From NCBI GenBank assembly GCA_964516325.1, contig CAZFAP010000109.1, positions 1 through 16,993 of the forward strand: a stretch of 16,993 nucleotides of DNA, written 5' to 3'. The notes beneath the pieces were generated by a model. It made no database searches and was not told where the DNA came from. It worked only from the letters and a program-made list of their open reading frames with translations. This DNA is from CAZFAP01 sp964516325. Its GTDB lineage: Bacteria > Auribacterota > JABMQX01. Shown here piece after piece: positions 1 to 6,784 of this stretch. Made by a program: the position numbers and the translations under genes. Every line of letters begins with the position of its first letter. The first letter of the stretch is position 1.

Positions 1-1
1 C

Positions 2-355
2 CAGAACAACAGGATAACGGGCAACTCGGCGCAGTGGGGCGGGGGGCTGGGCTCGTGCAACGGCACGATCCAGAACAACACGATAACGGGCAACTCGGCC
101 ACAACTTCCGGCGGCGGGCTGTATGACTGCCACGGCGCGATCCAAAACAACAGGATAACGGGCAACTCGGCGCAGTGGGGCGGGGGGCTGGGCTCGCGCA
201 ACGGGACGATCCAGGACAACGCGATAACGGGTAACTCGGCCCAGGCGTGGGGCGGGGGGCTGAGTGACTGCAACGGCACGATCCAGAACAACGCGATAAC
301 GGGCAACTCGGCTACGGACTTCGGCGGCGGGCTGGCCTGGTGCGACGCCACCATC
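2..355 (+). repeat. In-frame tandem repeat of 69/72-bp units with a 141-bp higher-order period
   Basis: Five units start at 2, 71, 143, 212 and 284, with lengths 69, 72, 69, 72 and 72 bp, each encoding one beta-helix coil. The unit at 2-70 and the unit at 143-211 differ at only 3 of 69 bases, while neighbouring units are more diverged. This indicates that a two-coil block was copied recently or is kept alike by recombination. All length differences are multiples of three, so the frame is kept. The array continues beyond the left window edge. Confidence 0.9.
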
Positions 356-880
356 CGCAACTGCATTATATGGGGCAATATGGCGCCGACAGGGCCGCAG
401 CTCTACGATTTGAGTATCCCGACCTACTCCTGCATCCAGGACTGGACCGAAGGCGGCGAGGGAAACATCACCACGGAACCGCTCTTTTTTGACCCGCTGA
501 ACATGAACTTCCGCCTCCGACCATTGTCACCCTGCATTGACGTGGGATTTACCGACCCGACTTTGCCTCCGACCGACATCGCCGGCATGCACCGTGTCAT
601 GTACGGCGGAAGAAGCCTCACGGTGGATATGGGAGCGTGGGAATTCTACATCAACACCCTTTCCGGCGCACGCAACGGCAACGGCAACGCCGTCCTCCGC
701 TGGAGCAGCCTTGCAGGGAAAGCCTACCGAGTTGAGCATTCGGGCGACATGCTCTCCTGGCAGACGGCCGCCGAAACCGTCCCGTCCATCGGCGACACCA
801 CAACCACCTGGACCGACACCACCGCACCCTTTCTCTCTCCCTTCGTCCGAATCAAACACTACAGAGTCCTGGAGAAATAG
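2..880 (+). CDS. Secreted parallel beta-helix repeat protein, 5' end missing
   Basis: The reading frame is open from the window edge to the TAG at 878-880, so the N-terminus and any signal peptide lie outside. The first ~118 codons are five near-identical 23-24 residue units with the pattern QNN-x-ITGNSA-x(n)-GGGL-x(n)-GTI, the signature of a right-handed parallel beta-helix in which each unit is one coil. A degenerate coil ending in CIIWGN follows, then SCIQDWTEGGEGNI and a DPL..FRL...SPCIDVG...VDMGAWEF block typical of proteins labelled 'choice-of-anchor Q domain'. The last ~75 residues are a separate small module (LRWSSLAGKAYRVEHS...W...TTTWTD) with repeated Trp and Tyr, seen also at the end of the next gene. 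Function is probably extracellular or surface polysaccharide binding or adhesion; no lyase catalytic residues can be assigned. Family call is firm, role unknown. Confidence 0.85.
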   Translation, partial: QNNRITGNSAQWGGGLGSCNGTIQNNTITGNSATTSGGGLYDCHGAIQNNRITGNSAQWGGGLGSRNGTIQDNAITGNSAQAWGGGLSDCNGTIQNNAITGNSATDFGGGLAWCDATIRNCIIWGNMAPTGPQLYDLSIPTYSCIQDWTEGGEGNITTEPLFFDPLNMNFRLRPLSPCIDVGFTDPTLPPTDIAGMHRVMYGGRSLTVDMGAWEFYINTLSGARNGNGNAVLRWSSLAGKAYRVEHSGDMLSWQTAAETVPSIGDTTTTWTDTTAPFLSPFVRIKHYRVLEK

Positions 881-902
881 CGCCTCCGCCGCCGAATGTA
901 CC

Positions 903-919
903 GCCGGCACCTTGCCGGC
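903..919. other. GCCGGC hairpin 23 bp after the first beta-helix gene
   Basis: GCCGGC at 903-908 and 914-919 can pair across a five-base ACCTT loop. No T-run follows, so this is not a standard intrinsic terminator, but it lies where transcription of the upstream gene should end. The rest of 881-1163 is GC-rich with no convincing gene. Confidence 0.35.
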
Positions 920-1163
920 CGTCCTGGGGGCGTCTCGCCCGCAATATCGGCCATGAGGGACCGGCGAGGCCCCTCCGGACCGCCGCCGAGATGGCGCCGT
1001 TTCATTCCGCAGCCTTCGCTACTGCGACGGAGCAAGAGCCCTGCCATGTTCGCGCTTGAACGGCGAAGCCTCCTTTGATAGCCTCAAGGTGCTGTCAATC
1101 TTGCACAGCTCTTCGGCCGACCATGAACAGCAAGGGCACGGAGAACTTCCAGAGGAGGGGACT

Positions 1164-2498
1164 ATGAGAAACCTCATCGGCTTTCTGGTGGTTGCGTCAT
1201 GGGTCTCGGCGTGTCACGGAGCCGGGGCTGCAACCTGGTATGTGGATGGTTCGATTGAGAAGTCCGGCGACGGCGCGTCCTGGGCGACCGCATTCCAAAC
1301 GATTCAGGAAGGGATCAACACCGCCAGCGGCAAGAGGAGGGATACCGTCCTCGTCGCTGAAGGGACCTACCTCGAAAACATCCGCTTCAACGGCAAAAAC
1401 ATCGCCCTCACCGGCACCGACCCCCTCAACCCCGCCATCGTCGCCAACACCATCATTGACGGCAATCAAGCCGGCTCCGTCGTTACCTTCTCCGGGACCG
1501 AAACCGAAGCCTGCGTCCTCTCCGGCTTCACGATTCGGAATGGCCTGGCGATCGAGGGGGCGGGAGTGCGAGGTGGCCCCTCGTGGGGTCGTACCCACGC
1601 AACGGTCGAGCGGAATGCCATCGTCGGCAACTCAGCGCAGGCAAACGGCGGCGGGATTGCCAATTCTGAGGGTGTCGTCCGCAACAACATCATCTCAGGC
1701 AATACCGCTGGGTTTGGGGGCGGCGTGTTCTACAGTGATGGGACAATCGAGGACAACATTATCGCAGGGAACTCTGCGGACAACGGCGGTGGAATCTGCG
1801 ACTGCGACGGCCCCATCCGCAACAACAGAATCACCGACAATTCGGCCGCAGGTGCCGGGGCGGTGGCCATCTGCCCCGGTGACATCGTCAACAACACAAT
1901 CTCTGGAAACTCGTCCCTTAACGGTGTCATGTTCGACTGCTTCGGCAGAATCGAAAATTGCATCATCTGGGGGAACACAGAACCCGTGTTCCACTTGTGC
2001 CCCGCCCCCGTCTCCTTCTCGTGCATTCAGGACTGGACTGACGGGGGGGAGGGAAACATCGCCGAAGACCCGCGGTTCGTTGACGCGGATGGACCGGATG
2101 ACGACGCTGCGACGTGGGAGGACAACGACTATCGGCTTCTGCTGGATTCGCCCTGCATCGACGCCGGCAAAAACGAGGATTGGATGCCCGAGGCGCTTGA
2201 CCTCGACGGCAATCCTCGCATCGCCTTCGGGGCTTCTTCCCTAACCGTGGACATGGGCGCCTACGAATACAGTCCCTTTCCCTTCAGGGTCACGCAAGTC
2301 AGCAAACTGGCTGGTGCCGGGGTGGGCCTCACCTGGACCAGCCGCCCCGGCCAGACCTACGTCGTCTGGTCATGCCACGACCTTCTGGGCGCAGAGTGGC
2401 TCGAAGAGGCCACCGTCCCCTCCCAGGGCGAATCAACAAATTGGACAACCCCAGACATGTCCTTCACACGACGATTCTACCGAATCAAACTCAAGTGA
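1164..2498 (+). CDS. Secreted parallel beta-helix repeat protein with choice-of-anchor Q-like region
   Basis: 444 residues. The frame stays open upstream to 1056, but the ATG at 1164 is chosen because AGAGGAGGGG sits 3 bases before it and translation from there opens with a signal peptide: MRNLIGFLVVASWVSACHGA, with likely cleavage before ATWYVDG. The ATWYVDGS..SGDG.SWATAF.TIQEGIN opening is common in exported beta-helix proteins. Residues ~120-270 carry degenerate coils (NNIISGNTA..GGG, NNRITDNSA). SCIQDWTDGGEGNI, SPCIDAG and VDMGAYEY follow, then a C-terminal module ending WTSRPGQTYVVWS...W...RRFYRIKLK. The second half is clearly homologous to the preceding gene, so the two are tandem paralogues, but this copy has more diverged coils. 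It is likely exported; ligand or substrate is unknown. Confidence 0.88.
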   Translation: MRNLIGFLVVASWVSACHGAGAATWYVDGSIEKSGDGASWATAFQTIQEGINTASGKRRDTVLVAEGTYLENIRFNGKNIALTGTDPLNPAIVANTIIDGNQAGSVVTFSGTETEACVLSGFTIRNGLAIEGAGVRGGPSWGRTHATVERNAIVGNSAQANGGGIANSEGVVRNNIISGNTAGFGGGVFYSDGTIEDNIIAGNSADNGGGICDCDGPIRNNRITDNSAAGAGAVAICPGDIVNNTISGNSSLNGVMFDCFGRIENCIIWGNTEPVFHLCPAPVSFSCIQDWTDGGEGNIAEDPRFVDADGPDDDAATWEDNDYRLLLDSPCIDAGKNEDWMPEALDLDGNPRIAFGASSLTVDMGAYEYSPFPFRVTQVSKLAGAGVGLTWTSRPGQTYVVWSCHDLLGAEWLEEATVPSQGESTNWTTPDMSFTRRFYRIKLK

Positions 2499-2503
2499 GA
2501 GAC

Positions 2504-2536
2504 AGGGGCTCCGGCTGCCCCGCTGCGAGAGCCCCT
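2504..2536 (+). terminator. Possible terminator hairpin after the second beta-helix gene
   Basis: AGGGGCTC at 2504-2511 pairs with GAGCCCCT at 2529-2536, an 8-bp GC-rich stem with a 17-base loop, starting 6 bases after the stop codon. There is no T-tract after it, so intrinsic termination is uncertain; the hairpin could instead protect the mRNA end. Confidence 0.35.
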
Positions 2537-2784
2537 CTCCGTCGGTGCAGACCCCCCACATGACCCCGACTCACCGGGGCCGCCCCTAAAACAAACCCCT
2601 GCCGACGCGTTCCAACAGTCCTCCTGATTCCCCGGAGCCTCACCCCGGGGCACAGCGCCCTGGCGTGAGAACAAAACGGAGCGGGACGGTGTCTCTCGCA
2701 AAGCCTCAAGCACTCAGAAGAGGTGGACACGATAATGCCGCCCTCGGCGCCACACAGGATGTGATGCACTGGGACAATCCCATC

Positions 2785-2855
2785 ATCCGGTCAATCCTGT
2801 CATCCTGTCAGAATTCTTCTTCTCTGCGACCTCTGCGTTCTCCGTGATGAAACCC
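2785..2855. repeat. Candidate dispersed intergenic repeat
   Basis: The segment has a doubled ATCCTGTC (TCAATCCTGTCATCCTGTCA) followed by a CTCTGCGACCTCTGCGTTCT stretch and CTCCGTGATGAA. Phrases of this kind recur in gene-free DNA of many environmental bacterial genomes and give spurious peptides such as ENAEVAEK on the other strand. Recognition is from memory of such sequences; copies elsewhere in this genome cannot be seen here. Confidence 0.45.
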
Positions 2856-2866
2856 TTCCGCGGAAG
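2855..2866. promoter_or_regulatory. 12-bp perfect palindrome upstream of the gyrA promoter
   Basis: CTTCCGCGGAAG is a perfect palindrome ending 11 bases before the -35 box. That position suits a dimeric regulator, but no binding protein is known. It has the same CCGCGG core as a palindrome upstream of the sigma gene. Confidence 0.35.
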
Positions 2867-2877
2867 ACACGTTTTTC

Positions 2878-2907
2878 TTGACGAGGAACGGGGCCTTCCG
2901 CTATACT
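2878..2907 (+). promoter_or_regulatory. gyrA promoter, sigma70-type
   Basis: TTGACG (2878-2883) and TATACT (2902-2907) are separated by 18 bases. The start of transcription would be near 2914, giving a leader of about 30 bases that contains AAGGAG (2931-2936) six bases before the gyrA ATG. Confidence 0.75.
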
Positions 2908-2942
2908 TTTTTTGACCACTTGGACGGAGAAAGGAGAAGTGT

Positions 2943-5432
2943 ATGTACACCCTGAACGAGAGGATTACTCCGCGAGACATCGAAGATGAGATGAAGGAGT
3001 CCTTTGCAACGTACGCGCTGAGCGTCATCATCCAGAGGGCCCTGCCGGACGCTCGCGACGGACTCAAGCCTTCCCAGCGGAGAATCCTCTACGCGATGAG
3101 AGACCTTCATCTTAGCCCGACGAGCAAGTACCGAAAATGCGCCAAGATCGCGGGCGATACCTCAGGCAATTACCATCCGCATGGGGAAGGGGTGGTCTAT
3201 CCGACGCTCGTGAGGATGGCGCAGGACTTCGTTCTGCGTTACCCCCTGGTTGATGGACAGGGCAACTTTGGCTCGGTAGATGGCGACCCTCCGGCGGCTA
3301 TGCGATATACGGAAGCGAGGATGACGCACGCCGCGATGGAGATGCTGGAGGACATCGAGCAACAAACCGTTGACTTTGTCCCAAACTACGACGAGACGCT
3401 TGAGGAGCCGACGGTCCTGCCGGGGCGATTTCCCAACCTGATCTGCAACGGCTGCTCCGGGATCGCGGTCGGGATGGCGTCGAACATTCCCCCGCACAAC
3501 CTGGGGGAAGTGGTGGACGCACTGAAGCTCCTGATAGACGACCCCGATGTGCCGCTGGCGGACTTCATGAAAGTGATCCCGGGTCCCGATTTCCCCACGG
3601 GCGGAATCATCTGCGGCATGGACGGAATCCGGCAGGCGTACCGGACGGGAAAAGGGCACATCATTTGCCGAGCAAGGACAGGGATCGAGCCGACGAAGAG
3701 CGGCAAGGAATTCATTGTCATCACGGAGATTCCGTACCAGGTTGACAAGACGGTGCTGATCAACAGCATCGCGGACCTCGTGAACCGGAAGGTCATCACG
3801 GGCATCTCGGACCTGCGCGATGAATCCGACAAAGACGGGATGCGGATCGTCGTGGAGCTGAAGCGAGGCGAGAACGCCCACATCGTCGTCAACCAGCTTT
3901 ACAAGCACACGGAGATGCAGAAGACCTTCGGGGCGATCCTTCTGGCGCTCGTGAAGGGGCAGCCCCAGACGATGGGACTGAAAGGACTCCTCACCTGCTA
4001 CATCAACCACCGCAAGGAGGTCATCGTCCGCCGGGCCCAATACCAGCTCGATAAGGCGGAAGCGCGGGCGCACATCCTCGAAGGCTTCAAGATTGCCCTC
4101 GACAACCTCGACAAGATTATCCGCATCATCAAGAGTTCCAAAGACAGGGATGAGGCTCGGCAGCAGTTGATGAACAATTTCAAGCTCAGCGAGCGGCAGG
4201 CGAACGCCATCCTGGAGCTCCGACTCTACCAGCTCACCGGGCTGGAGAGGGAGAAGGTCGACAACGAATACCGGGAGCTTCTGAAGAAGATCGCGTACTT
4301 GAAATCGGTCCTGAGCAGCCCGGAGCTTGTCAAGCAATTGGTGAAGGAGGAACTGGACGAACTGAAGAAGCGATACGCGGACGCGCGACGGACGGACATC
4401 GTGCCGGCGGAGGACGACATCACGGTCGAGGACCTCATTGCGAACGAGGGGTGCATCATCACGATCAGCTATGCCGGGTACATCAAGAGGGTGCCGGTGG
4501 CCACCTACCGGCAGCAGCACCGCGGCGGAAAGGGCATCTCAGGGATGGAGACCCGGCAGGAGGACTTCGTGAAGCACGTCTTCACGGCGTCCACGCACGA
4601 TTATCTTCTGTTTTTCACGACGGAGGGGCAGTGCTACTGGTTGAAGGTGTACGGGATACCTCCGGCGGGTCGGCAGGCTCGGGGAAAGGCCATCGTGAAC
4701 ATGCTGGAGATGTCGAGTGGAGAGAAGATCGCAGCGCTGATTCGGGTCAAAGATTTCGACGGCGAGCGAAACTTGATGATGGTCACGCAGAAGGGGACAA
4801 TCAAGAAGACGCCCCTTTCGGCGTATAGCAATCCGAGGAGTGGGGGAATCATCGCCATCCGCGTGGACCCGGAGGACAGCCTCATCGAGGTCAAGCTGAC
4901 CAGCGGGCACGACGAGATCGTGCTGGTAACGCGAAACGGGCAGTCTATACGGATTCACGAATCGGACGTTCGGCCGACGGGCCGGGCGACATACGGGGTG
5001 AAGGGAATCACCCTGAGAGAGGGAGACGCCGTAGTCGGCATGGAAATCGTCCAGGAGCACTCCACGCTTCTCGTGGTGTGCGAGAACGGTTATGGGAAGC
5101 GTACCTCCTTTGAAGAATTCCGCAGACAGGGGCGCCGCGGCAAGGGCGTGATTGCCATCAAGACCTCGAAGCGGAACGGCCCCGTGGTGGGGGTACTGAG
5201 CGCAAGGGAGGACGATGACATCATTATCCTGACCGCCGAAGGGAAGATGATGCGGACCTCCGTGTCGCAACTCCGCACCATCAGCCGGAATACGCAGGGG
5301 GTGCGGGTCATTTCGCTATCGCAAGGGGACAGGGTCGTGGATGTCGCGAAGAGCGTGCCCCAGAGCGAGCCGTCGGAGGAAGAGCCCAACGGTGAGGTCT
5401 CGTCCCAGCCCTCCGAGCAGGACGATGGCTGA
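2943..5432 (+). CDS. gyrA: DNA gyrase subunit A
   Basis: 829 residues, normal for GyrA. With GyrB it forms the A2B2 gyrase that adds negative supercoils using ATP; this subunit cuts and rejoins DNA. The N-terminus (ITPRDIEDEMKESFATYALSVI) is canonical and the catalytic tyrosine is Tyr122 in AAMRYTEARM. Numbering matches E. coli GyrA, so the drug-pocket residues can be read directly: positions 83 and 87 are Gly and Pro instead of the usual Ser and Asp. The C-terminal beta-pinwheel begins near residue 510; its GyrA box is QHRGGKG (525-531), one change from QRRGGKG, and it supports gyrase rather than topoisomerase IV. A Q-GRRGKG echo occurs in a later blade. The tail is acidic (SEPSEEEPNGEV). 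AAGGAG precedes the ATG by six bases. It is convergent with the GNAT gene. Confidence 0.98.
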   Translation: MYTLNERITPRDIEDEMKESFATYALSVIIQRALPDARDGLKPSQRRILYAMRDLHLSPTSKYRKCAKIAGDTSGNYHPHGEGVVYPTLVRMAQDFVLRYPLVDGQGNFGSVDGDPPAAMRYTEARMTHAAMEMLEDIEQQTVDFVPNYDETLEEPTVLPGRFPNLICNGCSGIAVGMASNIPPHNLGEVVDALKLLIDDPDVPLADFMKVIPGPDFPTGGIICGMDGIRQAYRTGKGHIICRARTGIEPTKSGKEFIVITEIPYQVDKTVLINSIADLVNRKVITGISDLRDESDKDGMRIVVELKRGENAHIVVNQLYKHTEMQKTFGAILLALVKGQPQTMGLKGLLTCYINHRKEVIVRRAQYQLDKAEARAHILEGFKIALDNLDKIIRIIKSSKDRDEARQQLMNNFKLSERQANAILELRLYQLTGLEREKVDNEYRELLKKIAYLKSVLSSPELVKQLVKEELDELKKRYADARRTDIVPAEDDITVEDLIANEGCIITISYAGYIKRVPVATYRQQHRGGKGISGMETRQEDFVKHVFTASTHDYLLFFTTEGQCYWLKVYGIPPAGRQARGKAIVNMLEMSSGEKIAALIRVKDFDGERNLMMVTQKGTIKKTPLSAYSNPRSGGIIAIRVDPEDSLIEVKLTSGHDEIVLVTRNGQSIRIHESDVRPTGRATYGVKGITLREGDAVVGMEIVQEHSTLLVVCENGYGKRTSFEEFRRQGRRGKGVIAIKTSKRNGPVVGVLSAREDDDIIILTAEGKMMRTSVSQLRTISRNTQGVRVISLSQGDRVVDVAKSVPQSEPSEEEPNGEVSSQPSEQDDG

Positions 5433-5520
5433 CGCAGTTCTGGACTCCAAAAGAAGGCCGACGTTGCGGCTCGGCGCCCATAAGAGCAACCACACGAGCG
5501 GGGCGGCCACTCTGCGAGGT

Positions 5521-6078
5521 TCACTCCTCCCCGCAATATCTATGAGACAGGTCGGGGCGTTTCAGCCGCCTGAAGATTTCCACCCATCGCCGGAGGACCT
5601 CCTCCCCCTGGATAACAGGCTCAAAGCCCAGAGACAGGTACGTTTTAATCGCGGCGAGGCGCTGGTCGTCCGTATGGAGAAAGGCACTCTTCAGTCCCTT
5701 TTCCTTAAAGTACATGAGCACCGCAGTAGTAAGAGTCTTTCCGAGTCCCTTGCCCATGTGCTCAGGGACGACTGCCACCATGTGGACATATCCGGCGTGG
5801 CGTCCAAGTTCAGGCTTGGACCAGGCGGTTGCTGTGCCCACGGGTTGACCTTTATGGAGGAGAAAGAAGACCCCTTCCGGACGGAACGCGGGTTGGCTGG
5901 CTATTTCCTTTGTGAAGACGCCGGGGGAGCACTCGGTCTGAAAGGCGCTGGAGATGATGCGTGCCCAATGAGTGCCATCCCCTTCCCGGTAGGTGCGCAG
6001 GGCGTACCCTTTCGGAACGGACAGCTTCCGCAGTCCCTCGAGGTGAGGTCTTTTCATGAGGAGTTGGGATTCACGCAT
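5521..6078 (-). CDS. GNAT-family N-acetyltransferase
   Basis: 185 residues. The acetyl-CoA-binding motif is visible as YVHMVAVVPEHMGKGLGKTL (residues ~97-116), with the (Q/R)-x-x-G-x-(G/A)-like core HMGKGLG that holds the CoA pyrophosphate. YLSLGFEPV follows in the usual C-terminal strand-helix position. The family transfers acetyl groups from acetyl-CoA to amines; the substrate here cannot be told. The start is ATG at 6076-6078, preceded by GAGGAAGG on the minus strand; a second Met lies at residue 8 (6057). It is convergent with gyrA (88-base gap, no clear T-run terminator) and divergent from the lipoprotein gene. It has no obvious link to replication. Confidence 0.9.
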   Translation of the reverse strand: MRESQLLMKRPHLEGLRKLSVPKGYALRTYREGDGTHWARIISSAFQTECSPGVFTKEIASQPAFRPEGVFFLLHKGQPVGTATAWSKPELGRHAGYVHMVAVVPEHMGKGLGKTLTTAVLMYFKEKGLKSAFLHTDDQRLAAIKTYLSLGFEPVIQGEEVLRRWVEIFRRLKRPDLSHRYCGEE

Positions 6079-6157
6079 CAGACCTTCCTCGGTCCCAACC
6101 TAACGCCAGCCCGGCATCCAGGGTCACGCGGTCCAATCGTTCCGCAGTTGCCTTGTC

Positions 6158-6186
6158 TTGACGGCGTATGCCGGGCACCCTAAAAT
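6158..6186 (+). promoter_or_regulatory. Promoter of the small lipoprotein gene
   Basis: TTGACG (6158-6163), a 17-base spacer and TAAAAT (6181-6186) make a near-consensus sigma70 promoter. Transcription should start near 6193. A TTG codon in frame with the lipoprotein at 6158 is part of the -35 box, so it cannot be the translation start of this transcript. Confidence 0.75.
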
Positions 6187-6214
6187 CAAAACGAGGGAGA
6201 GAGTTCTCAACTAT

Positions 6215-6775
6215 ATGCGGAATCGAGCGGCACATCAACTCAGGGAACATGCATTCCGGTGCGTTCTTCTCGCGCTGCTGGGCGTATCCACCCTTCTGCT
6301 TCAGAGCTGCCATGAACCGCCCCAACCCAAGCTGGTGCCTCTCTCGGAAGCTCAACCTCTGATGACGTACCAGAACTCATCTCCTCGTTTCAGCTTGAAA
6401 GCATTCATGTACGCGCCCGGAAATCTTCAGTTCCGGGTGGAGAACCTTCTTAGCGGATTCGACCTGGAGGCGTTGCCGGACATAACCAGCGCAACGGGAC
6501 GGATCATCCAGGCACGCCTGGCGGAGGACAACACGATCGAATTCAACCTCCTTCTCCCGGATGACGGTTACGTGCGATCGGAAAACGACGTGACGATTCC
6601 CTGGGCACTCAAAGAAAAGGGACCGGGTGCTTTCTTACGAAGCGAGGGGCAAATCCGGGTGGACATCGCCTCGGGCCCCGACATGCGATACTTTGTCAAG
6701 GCAGTCACATACGTGCCTGCGTCAGATTCGCCGTTCCCCCAACCCCGTGCAGGGCAAGAGGAACCCCCTTCGTGA
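6215..6775 (+). CDS. Small predicted lipoprotein of unknown function
   Basis: 186 residues from ATG 6215. This start is preferred over the in-frame TTG at 6158, which is inside the promoter; an AGGGAGAGAG purine stretch lies about 12 bases upstream, a somewhat long spacing. The N-terminus is Arg-rich, then CVLLALLGVSTLLLQSC forms a lipoprotein signal peptide with lipobox LQSC; the Cys at residue 32 would be lipidated. The mature part (~155 residues) is beta-rich looking, with a middle segment FNLLLPDDGYVRSENDVTIP and a Pro-rich end. I do not recognise the family. It ends 9 bases before the gyrB stop codon on the other strand, and it has its own promoter, so it is a single-gene unit inserted between the gyrase genes. 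Confidence 0.75.
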   Translation: MRNRAAHQLREHAFRCVLLALLGVSTLLLQSCHEPPQPKLVPLSEAQPLMTYQNSSPRFSLKAFMYAPGNLQFRVENLLSGFDLEALPDITSATGRIIQARLAEDNTIEFNLLLPDDGYVRSENDVTIPWALKEKGPGAFLRSEGQIRVDIASGPDMRYFVKAVTYVPASDSPFPQPRAGQEEPPS

Positions 6776-6784
6776 GACGCGGAC

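Larger units (their letters stand above)
2499..2942. other. Gene-free stretch before gyrA
   Basis: No reading frame here has a credible start, ribosome site or familiar protein sequence. From left to right it holds the 2504-2536 hairpin, a CCCCGG/CCGGGG inverted repeat at 2630-2635 and 2645-2650, a repeat-like segment at about 2785-2855, a 12-bp palindrome at 2855-2866 and the gyrA promoter. Confidence 0.6.

Noticed and set aside
2..355. Tandem units as a CRISPR array
   Set aside because: The units are contiguous, translate in one frame into beta-helix coils and have no unique spacers between identical repeats.
1192..2244. 350-codon plus-strand frame overlapping the second beta-helix gene
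   Set aside because: It is out of frame with the beta-helix coils and rich in Ser/Pro/Thr/Arg, as expected from a shifted reading of GC-rich repeats.
2491..2769. Possible 92-codon minus-strand gene in the gyrA upstream region
   Set aside because: Low-complexity Arg/Gly/Cys-rich product, no ribosome site, and overlap with the end of the preceding gene.
3162..4520. Long open frame (452 codons) on the minus strand inside gyrA
   Set aside because: It is fully antisense to gyrA, has no familiar sequence or ribosome site, and such frames are common opposite GC-rich genes.
5433..5520. Possible bidirectional terminator between gyrA and the GNAT gene
   Set aside because: Only a weak GCCGA/TCGGC pairing (5 bp) is present, with no T-run on either strand.
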